Of a stretch of 64,000 bases of DNA, positions 1 through 13,300 are shown in pieces. A program made the position numbers and the translations under genes. The notes beneath the pieces were generated by a model. The model was not told the origin of the DNA and ran no database searches. It saw only the letters and a list, made by a program, of their open reading frames with translations. The DNA is from Micractinium sp. NFX-FRZ. Taxonomy: Eukaryota > Chlorophyta > Trebouxiophyceae > Chlorellales > Chlorellaceae. Location of the stretch: the NCBI GenBank assembly GCA_029339195.1, contig JAPTJF010000128.1, positions 62,001 through 126,000 of the forward strand. Direction: 5' to 3'. Within the stretch, counting starts at the first letter, position 1. Every line of letters begins with the position of its first letter.

Positions 1-497
1 TTTGTGTGCGAGGCTGGGCAGTGGGTGTGAGCAGCGGGCATCGAGCAGGCCCCACCCACCCCACCACCTGCACTGCCTCCGTGGTGTTGCTGCCATCAAA
101 GGGAACCCAGTCCAGCACGTCCCGACCCCACCGTGTCGTGCCAATGGCCCAGCGGTACTGCACATCGCCGCCACCCACTGCACAGGGAGGCAGGGGGAGC
201 AGGGCGGGGCGGGGCGGGGCATGGAGGTGTGAAGGGCTGCCAACAAGGGCAAACGCGGCAGGTTGGTAGAGGAAGAGGCAGTGCAGCGCCACTTGCAGCG
301 GTGCCTTACTGCTGCAGCCAAGCGACATGCGGCATGCAAGCTGGGCGAAGCAGGCACATAGCACCAGCAGCTGACTGCGCTGTTCAGGCAGCAGCGCTGT
401 TTCAAGCTCGTGGCTCACTGCTGCCCCAGCACACACGTGGGCCAACAAGCCTGTGACAGTGACGTAAGCATGACAGCACGTCCAGAGCAGGCATGGC
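1..497. other. 3' flank without a recognised gene
   Basis: This stretch lies downstream of the LRR gene stop at 498. Only short ORFs occur and none shows a domain or closes in phase with a neighbour. A GGGGC-type run near 200-220 is the only pattern noted. No TGTAA signal was seen on the minus strand, so the LRR mRNA end is not placed. Confidence 0.5.
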
Positions 498-3014
498 TTA
501 TTGATGCCGCATCAGCTTACGTGGGGAGCGGAAGGCGGAGAAGGAGAAGGCGACCCCCGTGGCGTTTGTGAGGAAGGGCGGGTCGGGCTGCAGTATGCGG
601 CAGCCCTGGTCGGGGTCGCAGGTTGGGGGGTCCACATCGCAGTAGCCGCCTGCAGGCCCGGGGGGGTGAAAGGAAGGGGAGGCAGAGAAGAGGATCGGAG
701 GCTGAGAGGCGAGCGAGAGGAGGCGGCAGGGGCAGACGGGGCATGAGATGGGGTGGCTCGACAAGCCCGTGGCCAGAGATGTGAGAGTCGCTCACTGTCT
801 GCTCTGCCTGGCGCAGCCCACCATTGCCAGTCCATCTAGTGAAGACTGCCGACCCCTGGCCCCAGGTCCCACCCGCCCACCTGTGCCCTTGTCCTGGTCG
901 TTCACGTTGTCGATGAGCGAGGTGCCTGAGAAGGAGGCGATGCGGTCGCGCAGGCACGACGGCACCTCGTCACACAGGCCTGGGCACAGCACGGGAGTGG
1001 GAGGGAGATGGGTGAGCGACAAGCAACAGCAGGCAGGCAGGCCCAGCAGCAGGCATGTCCGGCAAAGGACGGGTGCAAGCAAAGGACACATGTGCACACA
1101 TGCATGTGCATGTTGAGGCAGTCAGGACACCAACCGCAGCATGGCCGCTGGCGTGCGCAACTAGCGGCAGCCGGGCCGCCAGGCCGCCCACCCTCCTCAC
1201 CAGCATTGCCCTGCACATCAAACTGCCACCAGCTGCCGTTGCACCAGTCCCAGGGCAGCGGGCCTGCAGCGGGGGTGGGGCCAAGGAAGGCGGGGCGGCA
1301 CAACTGAGTGGCAAGAGGTGCCTGGCAGCAGGAGGCGGCCCAAAAGGTGCAGTCCAACCTGCCATCCCACCATCACCACCATGCACTCTGAGCACCCACA
1401 CGCTCATGAACCAATTGTTGCCCGCCGCAACGCAGCGCAGCCCCAGGCACCTTGCTTGTCCAGGTGAGGGGCAAGCAATGCGGCCGGCCCGGCACACCTC
1501 CCCCGGCCCCGCTACTGGGATCAACATTACACCTCCCAGCCGCCACCCGACCAAGCCACACAGCCGGTGTGTACGGTGCTGGTTGGCACCACGCAACTCA
1601 CTCCTGGCTGGCATCACCACGCACCTGTGAACTGGCTGTTGTGTGCCCATTGTGGGCTGGCACCACGCGCCCGTGAACTGGTTGCTATGCATACACAGGC
1701 CCATTGTGGGCTGGCACCACGCGCCCGTGAACTGGTTGCTATGCACAAACAGGCCCATTGTGTGCTGGCGCCACGCCGCACCTGTGAACTGGTTGTTGTC
1801 CAGCGCCACGTAGCGCAGGCCGGGGAAGCTGCCCAGGTAGGGCGGCACCGCCCCCGTCAGCCGGTTGCCGCCCAGCAGCAGCTGCTCCAGCGCGCGCAGC
1901 CGGGACAGCTGGGGGGGCAGCGAGCCGTACAGGTGGTTGGCGTTGAAGTTCAGCACGCGCAGGGCTGGAGGGGGACAAGAAAAAACGGTGGAAAGAAACG
2001 TGCAAGAAGAGGAGGAGTGGTTGAGGCAGGGCAGCGGCGAGCCGTGTGGAGGTGGCTGGCAATGAACATGCAGGACTGCTGGCAGCGCACACCCGTGGCA
2101 CAGGCGTCGAGGCATCGAGCCGCCACCGCTGGCGCCACCGCTGCCGCGCCCGCAACCCAAAAAGCAGCGCAACGCATCCTGGGCGCACCCGTCAGGTTGG
2201 CCAGCGCAGGGGAGACGGTCCCCGTCAGCGTGTTCCATGTGGTGATGCGGGGGTCACCAAAGTTGAGCTGCAGCACCCGCGTGGCGTTGCCCAGAACGGG
2301 CGGCGCGCGGCAGACCTGCACGAGCGTGCAGCAGCAGAGCACAGGCAAAGGTGGGTCTAAATTTCAACTGCAGCCGCGAAGCGCGGGCCAGCACAGGCGG
2401 CGGCGCGGCGCAACGGGCAAGCAGCAGTGGGTGGGGACACCAAGGTGCTGGGCGTTCAATGGGGTGGGGGCAAGGCAGGGCAAAGCCGCTCTTCCTGCCC
2501 ACAAAACCTTGCTGCAAGCACACCCCATGCACAAGCTGTGAATGGTACGGTCTGCGCTTCCAGTGTTTCTGCTGCTTGCCCGCTCACCCCTCTTGCTGCG
2601 CCCGCACTACCCACACGCTTCCCACTGCACTGCACCCACACTGCAACCCCGCCCCCCCCAGCGCCACCTACAACCCATGTGCACCTTGGCGCGCCGGGTG
2701 TCCTGCGGGGTGACAAAGAAGTCGTCGCAGCTGCAGCGCACGCCTGTCCAGCTGTCCAGGCAGGGATCCGAGTCCTGGGTCCACGTGGACAGCAGCTCCC
2801 CGCCCTCTGCAGTCAGCCCCGCCTTGAACTGCAGCAGCGCCAGCTTGTCGCCACGCAGCGCTTGCCCCCATGTGCTGGGAAGCGCTGCGGCCAGCAGCAG
2901 GGCCGCCAGGAACGCTGTGGCGGCGGCTGCGGCGCGGCGTTGCGGCGCGCTCTGGCGCCGCCGGGAGCGGAGCCGGCTGCGCAGCCTTGGGCCCCCTGAT
3001 CCAGCCATTATCAT
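498..3014 (-). CDS. secreted leucine-rich-repeat protein, 6 exons
   Basis: The spliced product is 317 residues. Exons read on the minus strand are 3014-2685, 2315-2189, 1964-1782, 1263-1201, 979-881 and 649-498, and every junction closes in phase. The ATG at 3014 opens an Arg-rich start followed by an Ala/Leu hydrophobic stretch ending near PSTWGQ, which looks like a signal peptide. Residues about 52-90 match the plant LRR N-terminal cap (LALLQFKAGL, then DPC..SWTGVRC). LRR units follow, including LRVLNFNANHLYGSLP, LEQLLLGGNRLTGAVP and LRYVALDNNQFTG. The C-terminal part is Cys-containing and has no membrane span or kinase, so the product is probably apoplastic or wall-associated. The intron after exon 3 carries degenerate copies of the exon end. 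Ligand and role are unknown. Confidence 0.82.
1625..1795 (-). repeat. tandem array of an exon-3 donor border in the LRR gene
   Basis: The motif GTGAACTGG (plus strand), reverse complement of the NQFT codons at the end of exon 3, starts at 1627, 1673, 1727 and 1784. Only the last belongs to the chosen exon. Spacing is 46, 54 and 57 bases, and the intervening text (CCCATTGTGGGCTGGCACCA) also repeats. The array lies in the intron directly after the exon it copies, so several decoy donor sites follow the real one. Confidence 0.85.
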
Positions 3015-3848
3015 GGCTTATGCAGACATCTTGCCAAGTGGTTGAGCAGCAAGCTGAAGAGCCCTGCAGCAGGCAGGCGGCATCCACGGCGGCGGCGTCT
3101 GAAGATGCGGCGGGCCCGTCCACACCTACTCCCGCCCCCAGGACCTTGCAGCGCTGCACAAGAGCACGTGTGAGCGTGTTGGGACAATCCGACACGCTGC
3201 CCGCTGCCTCTGAGCCCGTATTTCAGCGTCCTGAGCGGTTTAGGCGGGTGTGAGGGTGTTGCTAACGCGAAACTCGCATCCCAGCGGCTCTCAGATGCAA
3301 CTGAAATGCGAAATTTGACACGGGGAAGCGCAGCGGCAACAAGCGGTAACACGCCTCCAACCGCCCCGGCGGCAAACGGAATGTGCAGCTGCTCACCGTC
3401 AAAGATCGAGCAAAGCAGCCTTCAGCAGCGCCACGGCCCCAGCGGGGCGCCTGCCAACAAACTCGCCTCCCAGCACTTGTGCTAGTGGTGCTCTGGCCGT
3501 GGCGGATTGTTTGATTGAATTGAAGCGACGGTCGACAACATGCGGTGTGAGCTCTGGAGGGATCAGAATGTTGAGGTGCACCTAGGTGGCGCCAGCGGCG
3601 CGGCGGCGGCGGAGCGCAGCTGTGGGGCAATGCCTGCCTTTGGAGCTCCACTGCCAGTGCGCGCTGGCCGGTGTGACAGATACCAACTCATGGTCGGCAG
3701 AGCCACGGGGCGCCCCGGGGCATCGTACTGAGCACCACTGGCGCGCTGCAGGGCAGCATCAGGGGCCGTGCCTCGCGCTCTGTGTCGTGTGCACAGCCAA
3801 GCAGGACTGCAGTGTTATTACATGTGCATTGAGTGCAAGGGTATTGAT
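3015..3848. other. intergenic: helicase 3' flank and LRR gene promoter side
   Basis: These 834 bases hold the 3' flank of the helicase gene and the upstream region of the LRR gene, both on the minus strand. No convincing coding exon was found. A minus-strand TGTAA lies close to the helicase stop. No clear TATA-type element was recognised near 3014. Confidence 0.5.
3818..3822 (-). promoter_or_regulatory. TGTAA polyadenylation-type signal of the helicase gene
   Basis: TTACA on the plus strand reads TGTAA on the minus strand, 27 bases past the helicase stop at 3849. TGTAA is the usual polyadenylation signal of green algae, and its position fits a short 3' UTR. Chance occurrence is possible. Confidence 0.5.
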
Positions 3849-4302
3849 TCACCTCCGCGTTGGCAGCGATGGGTATGCTGCCGGTCGCGGCCGCTGCTGC
3901 TGCTTCTGCTGCTGGCCATAGGCCCCCGATACCGCTGCCCCGCCTTGGCCCGGAGGCCGCACCTGCTGCTGTGGCGCCGCACCTGGCTGCTGCTGCTGCT
4001 TTTGCTGCATGTGCGGCGGCAGCTCCCCGTAGGGGGGCGCCGCATGCGGCAGGGCATACCCTGCCTGCGGTAACCCCGGCTGGGCGGGTGGAGCGCGCAT
4101 GTGCTGCTCCTGCTGCTGCGCCATCTGCGGGGGCAGCGCATGCAGTTGCTGCTGCTGACCTGGGTGCTGCGGGAGCTGCGGTGGCTGCACAAGCTGGGCA
4201 TGGCCGGGGTGCTGGATGTAGGGCTGCTGTTGAGACGGCATGTGACCAGCCACGGCCATGCCCTGGGCTGCTGCAGTGCCAGGCACAATGGGTAACGGCA
4301 TG

Positions 4303-4374
<72 letters not shown>

Positions 4375-7300
4375 AATGGGTGAAGCACTCCAGGCATCGG
4401 CCCTACTGCAGGCACGCCCATCAACCCATCTGCAGACAGCTGCTGCTGCTGTACCTGCTCGTACTGCTGCACCTGCTCGTACTGCTGTACCTGCGGCTCC
4501 TGGAGCAGCGGCGGCGGCATGTGCTGCCGCTGCCCCTGCTGCTCCTGCCACTGCTGCGGCTGCTGCTGTTGCTGCTGGTGAGGCACCGGGGGTGTGCGCT
4601 CCCGCGGCCGCTGCATCTCCTGCGGCCTGCCCGGCCCCGCGCCGTCCTGCCGCTCCTCCTCCCCTTCCTGCCCGCGGCGCCAATATGGCAGGTCGGGCAG
4701 CAAGTCTGCCGCACTTGCCTCTTCAATCACCACCCCACGCTCCTCAGCATCACTGCAGCCACACAGTTTTGGACAGCAGCACCACGATTCAGCAAAAAGG
4801 GAAGGCAGAGGAGCCGGCTCTGCATGCGTCCCAAAGTATTGACGGCAGATGAGTAGCCTCAACCCATTCACAGCACCGCTCGCTGTGCCCGACGACGGCT
4901 GCAAGGCCGGCACCTGCCCACCCCACTTCGTACACGGGCAGGCCCCTGCCTTACACCCACCCCGCCCCAGCCCCGGGGCCTCTGTCCCCAACGCCAGCAC
5001 CCACAAGGCTACCTGATGAGCGCCGCCCACTCCCGGTTGGCGCGCAGCGTGGAGCGGGCGCCCAGCACCCACAGCGCGCGCTTGGCACGCGTGATGGCCA
5101 CGTTGAGCCGCCGGATGTCGTTCACAAAGCCTGCAGCGCAGGTGGCGGGGGGATGCAGGCGGGTCGGGTTATGGGGTATGGGTGGAGTGGATCTTGCCGG
5201 GGTGTTGTGTCACTTTGCGTCGGGCGGATGTCTTTGTCAAAGCCGGCACGCTTGGTTTGAATTGGAAGTGGATTGGCGGTCGACCAGTGCCATCTTGTCA
5301 GTCCGGGAAAAGAAGGCAGGCGGTCCCGGTCCCAGAAGGCAGGCTGCTCTGTTTTGCACCAGACTTGCAGCGGCAGCGGCGGAGTGTTGGTGGCGGCTGA
5401 TGTGCACTGGCTGGTTGGGTGTCTACTCACCCAGGCCGCCGCCCATTGAGGCACGCACGCATGAGAGGATGACTACGTCCAGCTGCTTGCCCTGGAAGGA
5501 GTCCACGGTTTCGATAAACACCTGGACCAGGGTCATGGGGGGATGAATGAGAAATGTATGCAGGGGGGAGAGGGATACGACAAAAGCAGCAAGAGAAGGT
5601 GATGATGCCGACTCCAGCTGCTTGCCCTGGAAAGAGTCTACGGTCTCAAGAACACCTGGGAGGGGAGGGGACGAGCAGAGGGTGACGGGTGGGGGCAGAC
5701 AGAGAAAGAGGCATGGATGGCTGGAGGTTGGGAGGGAGGTGGGTGGGAAGACATGGGGGCAGCAGGAGGGCGACAGTGCTGACAGACAAGCGGGCGCGGC
5801 GTGTCAGTCAGCACGCCTGAGGCGCATGGCAGGCAGGCGGGGCGGGCAGCTGGGCACAAGGGGCATGGAGGGGTGACAGCCGGGGTGCCAGGTGGGCGTG
5901 GCCGGGCGCGCACCTCTGATGCCGGCCCCTTGCCGCACACCTCCTCAAACGTGTCCCTCAGCAGCTTGCGCTGCTCCCGGTAGGGCGTGATGACGCCCAC
6001 TGCAATTGTGGAAGGGAACAGAGGGCAGGAAGGGAGGGATGGTAGAGAAAATAGAAAGGCTGGAGGATGGGTGCCAAGCACAAGAAGCAAGCAGGCAATA
6101 AGCACACGCTGGTGTTGGCTGCCTGGCGTAGGCTGTACATCCAATGCAGGCATGTGGGAGCAATGAGTTTCCAGCAGCTCCTGCAGGCCCGAGACAAGCA
6201 TCTGCTGCCGGACCGCCACATTGCCTCCCTACCACCCAGCAAATCAGCCACTCCCATGCCCTACCCCGCCCCGCCACCGCACCCGTGGTGGGCCCCGTCA
6301 CGCTGCCAGGCTGGCGCTGCACCAGATCGACCAGAAACTGGCGCAGCTCGGCAAACAGGCAGGCCGCCAGCAGAGCCTCCTCCTGCAGCATGAGTGAGTG
6401 AGATGGGATGTGGGATTAGGGCGGGACCGTGTGGGGTGAGGGGGGCAAGGTGCATAAACAGGGTTTGGGCAAGGGTTGCTGGACGCGATCTCGTCAGCAG
6501 CGCAGCGGCCGCGCAGCCAGCTGTAGCTGCAGCCACCAACACTGCCCACAGACTGAACACACACCCCTGCGCCTCACCCTGTTGCTCAAGCTGCCGCCGC
6601 CCTCGCGCCGCCGCTCCTGCCCCTTTGAGACGTCAAAGAACACGTAGGGCTTCATGAGGGGGTGGGCGTAGAAGGGGGCGGGGGGCATGTCGCGGATGCT
6701 GTCGGCGTCGCGTAGCCGACCGCCGTAGAAGTGGGCCGACGGGAACTGCGGGGGAAGGGGAGCGGGGGAAGTGGGCATGGGGGCATGGCCGGCATGGATT
6801 GGGTGGCATAAGGGCAGCTCAATGGAGGGGACAGTAGAGGGCAGTGGAGGGGATAGTGGAGGGGACAGAAGGGGCAGTGGAGGGGCCAGGCCGGAGCCAG
6901 AGCTGCAGATGGCGCAATGGCTGTTGCAGTGTAAGCGACGCTGTGACGGGCGATCAAAGCGAGTGCACGGAGCTGCAAGAGCCCGCCAGGTGCCTCTGCC
7001 CAATGAACCGTGCCACCAACCCCTGGCTCGCCACGTTCCTACTAGCATGGAAGCCTACACACTCTATAAACCTGCCCTCCTTCCCCACCACCCCGCCCCC
7101 TGCCCACCTGGCGGATGGCTGGGTGCATGCGGTACTGCACGCTCAGCATCTTGACGGGGGCGCCCTGCTGCTGCAGCCGCTCAAACAGGGAGCGCTCCAT
7201 TTGCACCTGCGCACGGCGTTTTATAAGAGGTTGAGGAATGGGGATGTGAAGGGCAGTGAGAACCTCTAGTCAACAAGTTCCGGCTGGCGGGGCAGGCGGG

Positions 7301-10300
7301 GGGCAGGCACAACAAGCGGTGCTGTGGGCAGCTGCAGGGGGGCATGGGAGCGCCTGCTGGCGCCAGCTCGGCACGGGCTCGGTGCCAGCTCAGCTTGCCT
7401 GCTTTGCCAGCTCAGACAGGATGGTGGCCGGCAGCTGCTGGGGGTCTCCCACCAGCACCACCCTGCAGGACGGGAAGGGAGGGAGGGCAGGGCACGGGGG
7501 AGAAGAGTGGGCACAGGAGGGACCGTGGCAGGAGCAATAGCGCTGCTGCGCATTTACTCTGCGGTTGCTAGCGGAAGGTCGACGCAGGCGAGAGCACCCT
7601 TGTTGGCTGCAGATGCGGCCCCCTTCTTCAGCCAGGGGCCAGCACACGGCACAAGCACGTTGCTGCCCTCACCTCTTGGCCCCAAACACCAGGGGCTGCA
7701 GAGCCGCCACCTCAGACGACTGGCCCGCCTCGTCAATGAGCACTGCAGCGGGCACAGCAGGCACAGCAGGATCAGCGGGCACTGTGGCACAGCAGACAGG
7801 GCAGCGAGCACAGCGGAGCACGCAGCTAGCGCGCCCTTGGCCCGCCTACGTGATCATGACAGCCGACACAGGAGGCACAGCACTGGAAACAGCAGAGCGA
7901 GGGCAGGCAGCTGGCAACGCGCCAAAGGGATCAGGCAGGTGCATGCAACGGGCTGAAGATTCGTATCACCGCGGATGATGATCACGCGACAATGCACGAG
8001 AGGGAGGATACATGGCTGCGGCTGCCAGAGCTCATGTTCACGGCCGGGCTGCATGGTGAATCCCACAGGCAGGCAGGCAGGCACCAAGGCAGCAGCAGCG
8101 CACCTGTGTGGAAGGGAGCCTTGCTGGCAGACTGCTGGAACACCTTGCGCTGCGCGGAAGTTGCAGAGGTGGGCCAGGGCAGGGCAGGGTGGATGATGAT
8201 GATAAGCAAGGAGATGATGGTGCGGGCAGATCAGCAAAGGGACAGCAGTGCAGCTGTGGGCCAGGCAGGGCGGCGCGTGATGCAGAACAGCACGGCCGGG
8301 GGCAGGCAAAACGACACCCCTGCCACTGGCAGTTGCCGAGCCGCACTTGCAGGCACGCAGCGGTCGCAGACAGGCAAGGGCTGGGGAGGCAAACAGGCAT
8401 CAGCATATCGTGCATGGCATGCGCGTGCCTGGGTGCTGCTCAGCGTGGTGAACACCATCTCTGCCTCGTAGAGGAAGGAGGCCTCAATGTTCTGCTCCGC
8501 CTGCAGGTAGGGGGGCTCAGAAACAATGCGTGGGGTTGTTGTGAGCTGCTCCTGCCGGCCCTCCGCCACGGCCAGCTTGGCCCTGCCGACATCGCCTTCC
8601 CCCCACATCAACGCCCCGCTCGCACGCCATGCAGCGGCATCCCAGCATCCCCGCATTCCGCCCCTCCACAGTTGCCGCACCTCGCGCACACGCCACTCCT
8701 GGTCGCGCCGCCCCCACACCAGGTCCCGCGCCAGCTGCAGCCGCTCCAGCTCCAGCTTGTACCGCTGCTGCTGCTGCGCGCGGTCCACCAGCCTCTGCGG
8801 GTGGGCGAGGGAAGGATTAGAGATGAAAAAAACGTGGCATTGGTTAAGGACGGCACCGCTGCTGCTGCTGCTGCTGCACAGCCCAAAGGGGCTTCTCCTG
8901 ATAAGCACCCAAGTAGCCAGCCAGCAGGCCACCCCACCTTGGACAGTTCCATCATCTGATGCTGCACCGGCGTCACCTCCCCAGCAGGAGCGCAGCCGCC
9001 GCCGTTGGTGGCACCGCTGCCACCTGGCGCCGCCGCCGCTGCACGCGACGCCCGCACCAGGCTGACTTCCAAAGCCTCCAGCTCCCTGCTGACGTGGATG
9101 TGCCGCTGCTGCAGGTCGTTGTGCCTGCACGAGGAGGGGGCAGCACGAGAATCGATCACAACATCTGTGTGCGAAGTCAATAAATGCTAAACTTTTTAAG
9201 AGTTGAAGGGTTTTGAATCAGAGCTGACCGCCCCAGAGGTGTCGGGGGAAATGGTGCACCTGCGACAGCAGCAGCAGGGAGAGCCCTGCAGACATGGCGG
9301 GGCGGGGCGGGGCAGCAGTCCACGCTGGTTCAGCTGGCCGAGTGGGCAAGCTGTCAGCTTCACAAAACCCGCACAGCCCGCCTCAGCAAGGCCCACAGTG
9401 CCTGTCTGCTACACATGCACAGCAACCCAGTGTGCTGCCAGTCCCCTGCCACGTTTGACCCCTGCACCCTAGCTTGCAAGGCCGTTCAAGATTGTATGCT
9501 TGGTGCTTTGAGTGGCAGTCGGCCTACCTGTGCTGCCAGTGCCCCTGGCTCATGGCGCGGCACAAACCCCAACCACCAAGATTCCCACCCAGGGCACGTG
9601 GCACAATAGCTAACTGGTGCCCTTGGCTTGAATTTCTTGTTGGCTTCCTCAACTCCACATCCTCTGGCTGCAATTTTCTGCTTCTTCACCCACGGCACAT
9701 CAACACACAAAAGCCCCGCAACACAACATGCCCCCACCTACTTGTGCTGCCAGTCCCCCTGGCTCATGGTGCGGTAGCGGTCCACCATCAGGCCCACCAG
9801 CCGGTCGCGCACCGCTGGGTTGACCCCGCTCTGCTCGCTGCCCACGCGCACGACGTTGGGGCGGTACACGCGGCCTGGGAGGGGACAGTACAAGAGGGGC
9901 AGGGTGCAGAGCAGGGGGCCGATATAGCGGGTGGAGTGAGGCACCACTAGAGGGGGGCACGGTATGCAGTGCAGGGGGCTGGAATGGGGTCATGCCGCAG
10001 AAGCAGCGGCAGGCTCACCTGCATGCATCCGCCCAGCTTCCCAGCTCGTTCTCAACCCCAATGCTACCCTTCCCACACACGTCCTTCCGCCGAGCCCGCC
10101 AGGCCCCACAGCAGCTGCCGCTCGACCCCTGCAATCTCTCGACAGCTCACCGCTGCCGTCTGCAAACCCGTCTGTCATCACTCGTGTGAGCAGCTCGTCG
10201 CAGGCGGCGTTGGAGGGGGTGCAGACCAGGATGCGGGGCTTGGTCTGGAGGTGGGGGAGTGGAGGGGAGGGCGGAGGAGGAGGGAGAGGATGGACGGAGA

Positions 10301-13300
10301 AAACAAATGGTGCCAGCAGAGTGTGGGGGCGCAACCAGCCCAGCGATGCCGTGGGTACAGCGCTTTCCGTGATTTCAATGCGGTTTGGTGCAAAAGCAAG
10401 CTGGCGGCCCCAGCCAGCACAGTCCTCCCGACCAGAGAATTCCAGCCACAGCCCTGCTGGCAGCCCCACCTGTGTGACCGCCCGCCCCAGGTTGGACAGC
10501 ATGCTGCTCGTGACCACCTACATGGGATGTGGCCAGGATGGGGGCAGCACAGGAGGAGCAAAGGAGCACCTCAACAGATCGGGCGCAAGCAGGGGCGCAC
10601 CGGGAGGATTAAGGAGCGGGTAGCCGATTACCTGCAGGCAATGAGCTGCAGGCACGCTGGGCACAGGCCCACACAAACAGGCACGGCCCACTGCACCACA
10701 CAGCCACTCACATCAACAATGTTGCTGCCGCTGGCGTTCAAACTTTGCTCCTGGGGGGCGGGGGCCGCCTGCTGGGGGCGCGACGGCGCAGCGCCGGGCG
10801 CAGTGGCGGCGATGAGGCCGTCGTAGTAGCGTTGGTAGGCCACCAGATGCCACACATTCAGCATGCCCTGCACACAAGGTGGCGCCGGTGTTGGGATGTG
10901 GCAGGTGGTTGGCAGGGGGGAAGGGCAACATGATGAAGGTTGATGGGCCAGCAGGGGCCACACATTTGAACAGCGTCCTCTAATGATGCACCGTGGCGGC
11001 AGGCTTAAGGTAGGGCGCGCCGAGAGCGCCCAGAACCTCTGCTGCCAACACAACGCGAGCCGGTTGGGCCGGAAGGCACAGGTGCAGCAGCACGGCGGCA
11101 GGGAGCAGAGCGGTCCAGCCGGCGGGCGTGCCTTCACGGTGTGCGTCTTCCCGGTGCCGGGCGGGCCTTGGATGAGGACAAAGGGCATCAGCGGGTGCGC
11201 TGCTGCGCTGTCGTCGCCGGTGTCGGGGGCGCCCAGGTGGCAGGCTGCCATCTGGCGGTGGGAAGGGGGAGGGAGGAAAGATCGCAGGCGGGTTGGAACA
11301 CCGCATAAAGGAGCTCGAGATTTGCAATGGGCAGCACATCACGGGTCCCCCTGCTGCAGTGAGTGGAAAGGCGCTGGCGGTGAGTGGAAAGGCAACGGCA
11401 GCGAGAACCGCTGGCTGCCGCGCTGGGCGGCACAACAGGAGGGAGGGCACGTGGCGATTGGCATCCTCTTCCCCTCGCCAGATCCCTGCACACCCCAACC
11501 TACGGCATATGCATGCATTGCAAGCTCTTGCAGACAAATGCCCACAAGCACGACGCAACAGCGGGCGTACCTCGATTGCCTCCAGCTGCGTCTCGTCGTA
11601 CCGCTTGCGCAGGTAGTGGATGAAGGCCGGCTGCGCCGCCTGCTCCGGCCACAGCCCACGCCGCACCTCCTGCACCGGCCAGGCACAGGCAGAGCGGACA
11701 GCAGACGTGGAGGCATGGAGGAGCAATGAACAGATTGCATTGCTATCTTGTACTGCAACACAGGCCCTGGCATGCTGCTTTGTCCGTGGCAGCCTCCAGA
11801 AGCAGGCACACATTTATAAGCCATCTCCTATAAATGCCCCCCACCGTCCGGCGAGGCTGCCACACCAAGCCACACGAGAGTTGCATCGCGCTCGCCATAC
11901 TGGGGAGACGACCCCTCCTGCCTCCTGCCACCCACCACCCCACCCCACCCACCGGGTTGTCGTAGTACTGCCCGATGGGCACCAGCAGCTGCGGCTTGAG
12001 CAGGAAGCGCAGCAGGCTGCGCTCAATGGCGCGCACGCGGTGCACGGCGTCAAACTCGCGTTGCTGCGGGGCGGCGTGGGTCAGGGACGGCGGGGAAGGG
12101 CGAGGGGGTGGGGGTGGCGGTTAATGTGGGTGGGGTTTTTAAGGATGCAGCAGGGGGGCGGTGCGCTGCTGCCCCCAGCAGCAGCAGGGAGAAGCAGCAG
12201 GACTTGGGGATCTGCTTGTGCCTGCCCCCACCCTGCCTGCCAGCTCTGCACTGTTGCTGGTGTGTGTGCACCAGCGACCTCAAGGGGTCAAGGGACACCG
12301 GCGAGAGGGGCCCAAGCATTGGGAGGCAGGTGATATGGGAGTGCAAGGTGGAAGATGCACGCGGTGTTGTCGGCTGAGGGAGCATGCACACGCCGCACAT
12401 GCAGCCTGCCTCCCTTTGCGATGTCCCTCCCCGCCCTCTCCTTCCCCTCACACTGCTGATCAGCACCTCTCTTGGGCATCAGGCATACATGCGTCACCTG
12501 CCGTCCTCCCTTCCCGCCCTCCCTCCTCCCCGCCTCCCCCCTACAGCCTACCCTCCCCACTAACATTGCTGATCAGCATCTTTGCAGGCACCAGCCACCA
12601 GCGCCGGCGTGCACCGCCCCCTGCCGCCGAGCTGCGCCTCAGCCGCTCCATGGCTGACCAGCAGCAGGCGCCCGGGGTGTGGGCATGGGTGGCACAGGCG
12701 GGGTGGACCTGCAGATGGGGGGAGGAAGCCGGAGGGAAACTGAACCACCATTGCGTGAAGTGTGGTAACACACTCAGTTCTTGACAAGATGGTAGGAGCA
12801 GCGGTTGCACTGGCACGCGCGGAGCATGTGCGGAGGCAGGCCAGGGGGTGAGAGTGCACGGGGCCTGTGGCAATAACCGCTGTCAAGACCGGGCTACACT
12901 AGCTGGCGGCCCACCGACAGCAGCAGCTCAACACCAAACAGCCTGACACAGGCGGGAAGCCTTTGCAAGCCCACACGGTGGCCTGGCCATCGTGGCAAAG
13001 CACACACACACATCCCAGCAGCAAGGAAGGAAAACTCACAGATAGCAGCAGCTCGTCATCTTTGGTCCGCCGCACAATGCCCGCCACAACCCGGCCGGCG
13101 GCCGCGGATGCCGCCTCATCTGCTGCTGCTGCGCCCGCTGTGCGCACTGTGCCTGCTGCGCTGTCGGCGGTTTCGCCCAGCTCAGCTGGGGCCTTCCCAC
13201 CTTCCCCCCCACAGCTGTCGACCGATGCCGACGGGGCACGGGCGTCATTCCGCTCTGCAGGCCCCGGCGCCGGAGCCGAGCCCTCGCGTCGCTGCCGCTT

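Noticed and set aside
1627..1780. Extra LRR units from the NQFTG repeats
   Set aside because: The text between repeats lacks LRR Leu spacing, each unit carries a donor-like site, and splicing at the first donor joins in phase to PLPWDWCNG.
3688..4683. Long Ala-rich open frame overlapping the helicase tail
   Set aside because: It is a shifted frame of the CAG-rich exon. GC-rich repeats open all frames, and it has no start context, domain or phase-matched neighbour.
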